From: Acidobacteriaceae bacterium
GTDB lineage: Bacteria > Acidobacteriota > Terriglobia > Terriglobales > Acidobacteriaceae
DNA length: 9,256 nucleotides
Assembly: GCA_003166055.1 (NCBI GenBank)
Contig: PMWR01000305.1
Coordinates: forward strand, 5,512 to 14,767
Direction of reading: 5' to 3'
Shown in pieces: positions 5,776 through 9,256 of this stretch; positions within the stretch are counted from its first letter, which is position 1; each line of letters opens with the position of its first letter. Position numbers and translations under genes: made by a program. Under the pieces are notes generated by a model. That model was not told the DNA's origin and made no database searches. It worked only from the letters and a program-made list of their open reading frames with translations.

Positions 5776-7329
5776 TCATTTGGGCAGCCGCTCGACGGCG
5801 GCGCCCGCCTGGTTGCGAATCTCGATCACACAGGCTTCTTGTGCGGCCAGGGTCAGTTCGAATTTTCCCCGGTGCGCCGGGAGCGGCTGATTGTTGCTCA
5901 GGTCGTGGACCCGGCTGGTGTGCTGCGACACCGCGACCGTTACCCGGCGAACTCCGGGTCCGGGATTGTAGTAGAGAAATGCCGGTGGCAGATCGGTGTC
6001 CAGAAAGTTCGTCTTACCCAGGTCCCAGCGCAGCAGCCACGGATCTCCCTGCGGTTCAATCATTTTGTCCAGCCACATCACGTATGCGCCGCCATAGATG
6101 GAGCGGTGTCCCGCAAAGTCACCAGTTGCATACGGGCTGTGTCCCTTTTCTTCCTTGCTCAACCGCTCGTAGGGGAACATCGGCGGCAGGTCCGGACGGC
6201 TCTGATTTTCGCGCGGCAAATACTCCGGATAGAACAATCGCATGTTCGCCGCCACGTTGAGCGCATAGCGCGCCACCTCTCCGGCCAGTTCGGGACGAAA
6301 CCTCAAAGCGGGTAAGAGATATGGCAGCGTTACCATCGACTCCATGCTGTATGTCTGGTTTGCAGGCTCAGTACAGAACCCTGCCATCAAACCGTTGACT
6401 TCGCGCCCGCCCCAGCGCCCGGTGGCCATGAGGCCTCGCCTGGCGTCGAATACAAATCCCAGGGCCTTCCTTGCATTGGTTGGGTGCCCCATCGCTTCAA
6501 GTCTTGCCGCCGCCATGACCGCCATCGCGCCGCTTGGGACCTCGTACCAGGGATTCTCGGCAAAACCCAGATAGCGATCGATGCTTGTCTTAGCTTCCGA
6601 CAGGAAGACCTCTTTGCCGGTCAGCTTCCAAGCCATCAGCATTACGTAGCTGTATCCACCCACAGCGTCGGGCTGCCGGTAGATGTCATGATTGGTAAAG
6701 GCCGCGCCCTTGGCAAAGTCGTATCCCTGGCTGTTGAAGTCGTAGTGGAGCTGCTGTGCCATCTCTTTCAGCCGCGTGGCGCTCTTGTCCACGCGCGCCA
6801 GCCATTCGGCGTCCTTTTCGAAACGCAGCCGGACAAGCGCGTAGGCCATCGCGTTCACGTTCATCAGGTACCAGTATTCGCACAGTGTTGTCCCGGCGCC
6901 GTCCAAAAACACCCCATACGGTTCGCTGAAGTAGCCCTTCAGCGACGCTGCCAGCCCATCGAGTCCCTCACCGCGCAACTCCTTCCCAAGCGCCATGGGC
7001 CCGTAGGTTGTGAGTCCACCGTCCGGCTCGCCTTCCAGCGCCGAAGGAAACACCTGGCGGCCGTCCTTCGAGACGGTGTTCAATCCATGCGCCGGGTCCA
7101 TTACCCAGGCGTCGAACGCGTTGGCCAGCGCGTGAAAGTCCAGCGGGCGTTCTTCCGGCCGAGCCGGAAGCCCACTCCATCCAGGCGCCTCCGATCCCCA
7201 CCCAATTCGCCGCTCCGCCCACCCGGCCAGACCGAGAGCCGCGACTCCCGCCAGAAACTCCCTGCGGTTAAGCAACCAGTCTCGTGTGCGTGTTTCCTGC
7301 CCGTCGGCTGTCATGTCTTTCTCTTCCAT
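5776..7329 (-). CDS. Tat-exported, mostly helical (alpha/alpha-toroid-like) protein with C-terminal beta domain; unrecognised carbohydrate-active candidate
   Basis: 517 residues from ATG 7329. A clear twin-arginine motif (LLNRREFLAGVAALGLAG) begins about 19 residues in, so the folded protein would cross the inner membrane. About residues 60-425 are rich in amphipathic helices and aromatic/acidic turns (CEYWYLMNVNAMAYALVRL, HYDFNSQGYDF, TEPANQTYSMESMV), resembling (alpha/alpha)-barrel glycosidases, lyases or epimerases. The last 60 residues look like a small beta-sandwich (VTVAVSQHTSRVHDL, then GKFELTLAAQEACVIEI), as often appended to such barrels. I cannot name a family and assign no catalytic residues. 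ATG 7329 has GAAGAGG 6 nt upstream; ATG 7314 is a weaker alternative. A TTG at 7404 also opens the frame but lies next to the proposed -10 box, so is unlikely. Its stop lies 47 bp before the chosen start of the GH130-like gene. The pair probably acts on one glycan in the periplasm or at the surface. Confidence 0.78.
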   Translation of the reverse strand: MEEKDMTADGQETRTRDWLLNRREFLAGVAALGLAGWAERRIGWGSEAPGWSGLPARPEERPLDFHALANAFDAWVMDPAHGLNTVSKDGRQVFPSALEGEPDGGLTTYGPMALGKELRGEGLDGLAASLKGYFSEPYGVFLDGAGTTLCEYWYLMNVNAMAYALVRLRFEKDAEWLARVDKSATRLKEMAQQLHYDFNSQGYDFAKGAAFTNHDIYRQPDAVGGYSYVMLMAWKLTGKEVFLSEAKTSIDRYLGFAENPWYEVPSGAMAVMAAARLEAMGHPTNARKALGFVFDARRGLMATGRWGGREVNGLMAGFCTEPANQTYSMESMVTLPYLLPALRFRPELAGEVARYALNVAANMRLFYPEYLPRENQSRPDLPPMFPYERLSKEEKGHSPYATGDFAGHRSIYGGAYVMWLDKMIEPQGDPWLLRWDLGKTNFLDTDLPPAFLYYNPGPGVRRVTVAVSQHTSRVHDLSNNQPLPAHRGKFELTLAAQEACVIEIRNQAGAAVERLPK

Positions 7330-7409
7330 TCGTTGCCTCTTCGCTTTGGTGAGTCGCCGCAAGACTACTTGCCGCGCTTCTATTCGCAATTTCCGCAAAA
7401 ACAAATCTC

Positions 7410-7438
7410 ATTCTCAATATCGCTGGCGCAAATGCCAA
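7410..7438 (-). promoter_or_regulatory. Candidate sigma-70-type promoter of the Tat operon
   Basis: On the minus strand, TTGGCA (complement of 7433-7438; 5 of 6 with TTGACA) and GAGAAT (complement of 7410-7415; 4 of 6 with TATAAT) are separated by exactly 17 bp. Transcription would start near 7402, giving a leader of about 73 nt before the ATG at 7329. The first ACATGT box lies 7 bp upstream of the -35, an activator-like position. Confidence 0.45.
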
Positions 7439-7445
7439 GGGATTA

Positions 7446-7483
7446 ACATGTAAATCAATTGCTGAAACATTGAATTCACATGT
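7446..7483. promoter_or_regulatory. ACATGT operator array upstream of the Tat operon
   Basis: Perfect ACATGT boxes occupy 7446-7451 and 7478-7483, 32 bp apart, about three helical turns. A degenerate third box, ACATTG, lies at 7467-7472, exactly 11 bp from the outer box, so 7467-7483 mirrors the 17-bp layout at 2852-2868. Flanks are shared with the GH130 operator: AACATGTAA on one side and TCACATGT on the other, with a spacer 21 bp (two turns) longer. This suggests one protein controls both operons. Confidence 0.5.
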
Positions 7484-7504
7484 TGAATCACAGGAATTGC
7501 CCGC

Positions 7505-7628
7505 CTGCCGCAAAGCCCGGACACCGGAAAGGCGCAGGTTGTAGCTGATTTGAGCGGCGGTCAGATACAACTACGACACTCTGAACCGGCTGTTTCAAAA
7601 GACCTATAGCGCTGGATCGACGAGGCAG
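7505..7628 (+). pseudogene. Frameshifted fragment of an RHS/YD-repeat protein gene
   Basis: Bases 7566-7628 translate to YNYDTLNRLFQKTYSAGSTRQ, close to the RHS/YD-repeat consensus (Y-x-Y-D-x-L-N-R-L ... K-T-Y-S-x-G). This frame is closed by a TGA just upstream. The preceding bases 7505-7564 read LPQSPDTGKAQVVADLSGGQ in another frame that joins the YD repeat if one base (7565) is removed. No start codon, ribosome site or longer coding region is present, and similarity fades after 7628. I read it as debris of a lost RHS gene, possibly a marker of past rearrangement. The match is short, so chance is possible. Confidence 0.4.
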
Positions 7629-7936
7629 GTGGCCGACTCATCCCGGAATCAGCGGCTGTGCCCCGTTCATCGCCTTATCGCGATGAGCGGGTCTTCGGAC
7701 AGGGTCGAGCAGGTGGCTCGCGAGAGCCCCCCGCGAGCCTCCTCCGGACAACTTGTCAAGCCATATCCCTCGGTCCTCACGGTATCTCCCTTATCATCAA
7801 CGCTTTCCGCCACAGTCCATTTGCCGATTGTTTCTCTCAATCCGCTAACATGTCTCTATGAGATGTGTGCTGTCCGAAGACTGGCCGCGACCCTCCCGGC
7901 TACCGGTGTCGCACGACTCCACACAAGTTCTCCGTA
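7629..7936. other. Non-coding stretch with one hairpin
   Basis: Open frames here have no ribosome site and no recognisable protein. The only structure seen is a perfect 8-bp inverted repeat, GGCTCGCG (7715-7722) with CGCGAGCC (7732-7739), extendable past one mismatch by AGG/CCT. A lone ACATGT lies at 7848-7853 without a partner. It may be decayed coding DNA. Confidence 0.4.
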
Positions 7937-8055
7937 TTCAGGAATTTGGCTTCCAGATTCCTGAAAAACAAAGTACTTACGATAGAACCATCCCTCCAAC
8001 GCCTTGAAAACAGGCAACTTCCACCAAACCCACCGGGGGGGATGGGGGGGTACCC
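7937..8055. repeat. Hairpin plus double G-run intergenic element (repeat-like)
   Basis: TTCAGGAATTTGG (7937-7949) pairs with CCAGATTCCTGAA (7953-7965) across a 3-nt loop, a 13-bp stem with one T-G wobble. It is followed by AAACAAAGTACTTACG. Further on, two runs of seven G (8035-8041 and 8044-8050) are separated by AT and run into the palindrome GGGTACCC (8048-8055). The arrangement resembles dispersed intergenic repeats I associate with Acidobacteriota genomes. The copy number cannot be seen here, as only one copy is in the window. Confidence 0.45.
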
Positions 8056-8263
8056 GCTAGAAGGAACCCGACTGACAACGAACGGCGTCCCGCCATCCCC
8101 GGCGGACTCCACTGCCGGCCGCCCTCAAACGACAAACCACCCGCTCGCGGATGCGTTTCCCGGTGACGAACGACGCTGAGCCTCCCGGGGCGGACATCCA
8201 AGGGGCGCTGCTTCCGTCAGAGCACGCTGCGTTGAAGTCAAGGGGGCGCACTCTTTGGCGATC
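8056..8263. other. Gene-free stretch downstream of the FG-GAP gene
   Basis: No credible gene, promoter or intrinsic terminator was found. A short CCGCC/GGCGG inverted repeat lies around 8091-8106. Frames open on both strands lack start signals and family resemblance. Confidence 0.35.
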
Positions 8264-9256
8264 TTACTTCTCCTTTGGAGGAGCCTGGCCTGAGGGCAGC
8301 GCGGCGCCACTTCCTTCCACCAAAGATACAAATCGATCGCCAGGGCCTCCGGAGAATTGTTCGAGCAAGCCGCTGGGCCAAAGGACTTCGATGCGGTCGA
8401 AGGAGGCAGCCGAGCCGAGTCCAAAGTGGAGGCGCGGGTCGCTGGTGGAGAGATAGCTTCCACCCGCGCGCACCTGATCCGTTTGCCTGACATTCCCAGT
8501 GGTGACCGTCACTCGGGCGCCGATCGCCATCCGGTTGCTCTTCGTACCCACCAGGCGCAGCGCGATCCAGTGGTTGTCATTCGTGGTTTCGTTGAGAAAA
8601 AGCGAGGGTGGAGCGCCGACGTTGAAGACCAGGATGTCGAGTCTCCCGTCGTTGTTGACATCTCCCAGGGCTGTTCCCCGCCGGGATTTCAACGGACCCG
8701 CATTCAAGCCGGTAGCGGCAGCAACCTCGCGGAATGTGCCGTTTGTCTGATTGAGGAAAAGCTCGATCGGCTCGACAAAAGGCGGTTCACCGGGCGCCGC
8801 ATCGAGCAAGGTCGAGAAGTTACCCGAGGCCATGAAAAGATCGTGCCAGCCGCTGTTGTCGAAGTCTGCGAAGTTTGCTCCCCACTTGACGAGCGGTGAA
8901 GTGGGAGCGGCGAGTCCGGCGCGATCGGCAGCATCGTGAAACTCGTTGTGGCCGTCGTTGATGTAGAGGCTGGCCGGCTGGCCGGCAAAACGGGTGACGA
9001 ACAGGTCAAACCTGCCGTTGTGGTCGAGGTCGGCAAAATCGCATGCCATGTTGCCGTAGGTTTGCCCCATTTCCCCGTAGGCGGTGCCTGAATCGAGGCC
9101 GATATCCTCAAAGGTTCCAACCCTTTTGTTGTGAAACAGAAAATTGCTGTATGCGTCGTTGGTGACATAGAGATCGGGCCATCCATCGCCGTCGAAATCT
9201 CCCCAACAGATTCCCATGCCGTGCGCCTTCTGTGTGTTCTGGACACCGGCTTTGGC
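8264..9256 (-). CDS. C-terminal part of an FG-GAP/VCBS-repeat protein with ASPIC/UnbV domain (partial)
   Basis: The frame is open from the right edge to a TAA at 8266-8264, giving 330 visible residues; the start lies outside the window. Counting from the internal Met at 9217, calcium-loop repeats of the D-x-D-x-D/N-G-x-x-D type occur at GDFDGDGWPDLYV (6-18), ADLDHNGRFDLFV (62-74), ADFDNSGWHDLFM (117-129) and GDVNNDGRLDILV (185-197), the blades of an integrin-like beta-propeller. The end matches the ASPIC/UnbV domain: GTKSNRMAIGARVTV (224-238), then GGSYLSTSDPRLHFGLG (252-268) and IEVLWPSG. Such proteins are abundant in Acidobacteriota and are normally exported; their biochemical role is poorly known. 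The Met at 9217 is not the true start, because the reading frame and propeller sequence continue upstream. It is 0.9 kb from the Tat operon and probably not part of that locus. Confidence 0.88.
   Translation of the reverse strand, partial: AKAGVQNTQKAHGMGICWGDFDGDGWPDLYVTNDAYSNFLFHNKRVGTFEDIGLDSGTAYGEMGQTYGNMACDFADLDHNGRFDLFVTRFAGQPASLYINDGHNEFHDAADRAGLAAPTSPLVKWGANFADFDNSGWHDLFMASGNFSTLLDAAPGEPPFVEPIELFLNQTNGTFREVAAATGLNAGPLKSRRGTALGDVNNDGRLDILVFNVGAPPSLFLNETTNDNHWIALRLVGTKSNRMAIGARVTVTTGNVRQTDQVRAGGSYLSTSDPRLHFGLGSAASFDRIEVLWPSGLLEQFSGGPGDRFVSLVEGSGAALPSGQAPPKEK

Noticed and set aside
5177..6315. Plus-strand open frames opposite the two Tat genes
   Set aside because: They overlap well-supported genes on the other strand, have shadow-like composition and lack ribosome sites.
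7330..7404. N-terminal extension of the Tat helical protein from a TTG at 7404
   Set aside because: It would start almost at the predicted transcription start and give an unusually long basic leader; the ATG at 7329 has a good Shine-Dalgarno.
6484..7446. Plus-strand open frame of 320 codons opposite the Tat helical protein
   Set aside because: It is Pro/Arg/His-rich and runs through the opposite gene's Tat leader and promoter; no recognisable domain.
7848..7853. Lone ACATGT in the gap upstream of the Tat operon
   Set aside because: No partner box, no promoter nearby and 365 bp from the array; treated as chance unless conserved.
7937..7970. Intrinsic terminator at the 13-bp hairpin
   Set aside because: On the plus strand it is followed by A-rich sequence and on the minus strand by no T-tract, and no intact gene ends just before it on either strand.
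7900..8251. Small minus-strand open frames in the gap
   Set aside because: They translate the G-run element and low-complexity DNA, with no ribosome site and no family resemblance.

Overview
The window looks like a piece of an Acidobacteriota chromosome (class Terriglobia or a close relative). This is inference from the gene families. They are an Oar-type outer-membrane receptor that begins with a carboxypeptidase-regulatory-like domain, a single-pass membrane protein with an OmpR/PhoB-like winged-helix head, an FG-GAP/ASPIC-UnbV secreted protein, Tat-exported carbohydrate proteins, and a G-run/hairpin intergenic element of a kind I associate with that phylum. No rRNA, tRNA, CRISPR or transposase was seen.

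Layout. (1) 1-2698, minus strand: a tight three-gene unit. A cytoplasmic GH130 glycoside phosphorylase/hydrolase (2698-1631) overlaps an MFS sugar transporter (1634-345) by an ATGA. The start of a TonB-dependent-receptor-like protein follows 29 bp later (315 to beyond the left edge). (2) 2699-3134: a 436-bp regulatory region. (3) 3135-4406, plus strand: a membrane-anchored winged-helix regulator. (4) 4469-7329, minus strand: a two-gene unit whose products both carry twin-arginine signal peptides. The first encodes an unrecognised mostly helical protein with a C-terminal beta domain. The second encodes a divergent GH130-like beta-propeller. (5) 7330-8263: 934 bp without an intact gene. It holds the promoter of the Tat unit, a frameshifted scrap of an RHS/YD-repeat gene, and a hairpin/G-run repeat-like element. 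(6) 8264 to beyond the right edge, minus strand: the C-terminal part of an FG-GAP/ASPIC-UnbV protein.

How it may work. I read segments 1-4 as one glycan-utilisation locus, probably for mannosides or mannose-containing oligosaccharides, because that is what characterised GH130 enzymes act on. In this reading the receptor takes oligosaccharide across the outer membrane. The two Tat-exported proteins trim or bind it outside the cytoplasm. The MFS carrier imports the product and the cytoplasmic GH130 cleaves it. The strongest new signal is regulatory. The hexamer ACATGT occurs six times in the window, and four of those copies sit in the two promoter regions of the two GH130-containing operons. 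They are spaced 11 bp and 32 bp apart (about one and three helical turns). In both promoters the array lies 7-8 bp upstream of a possible -35 box. The only regulator gene in the window lies between the two operons, and its winged-helix class typically binds tandem sites about 11 bp apart. I propose that it controls both operons through this motif.
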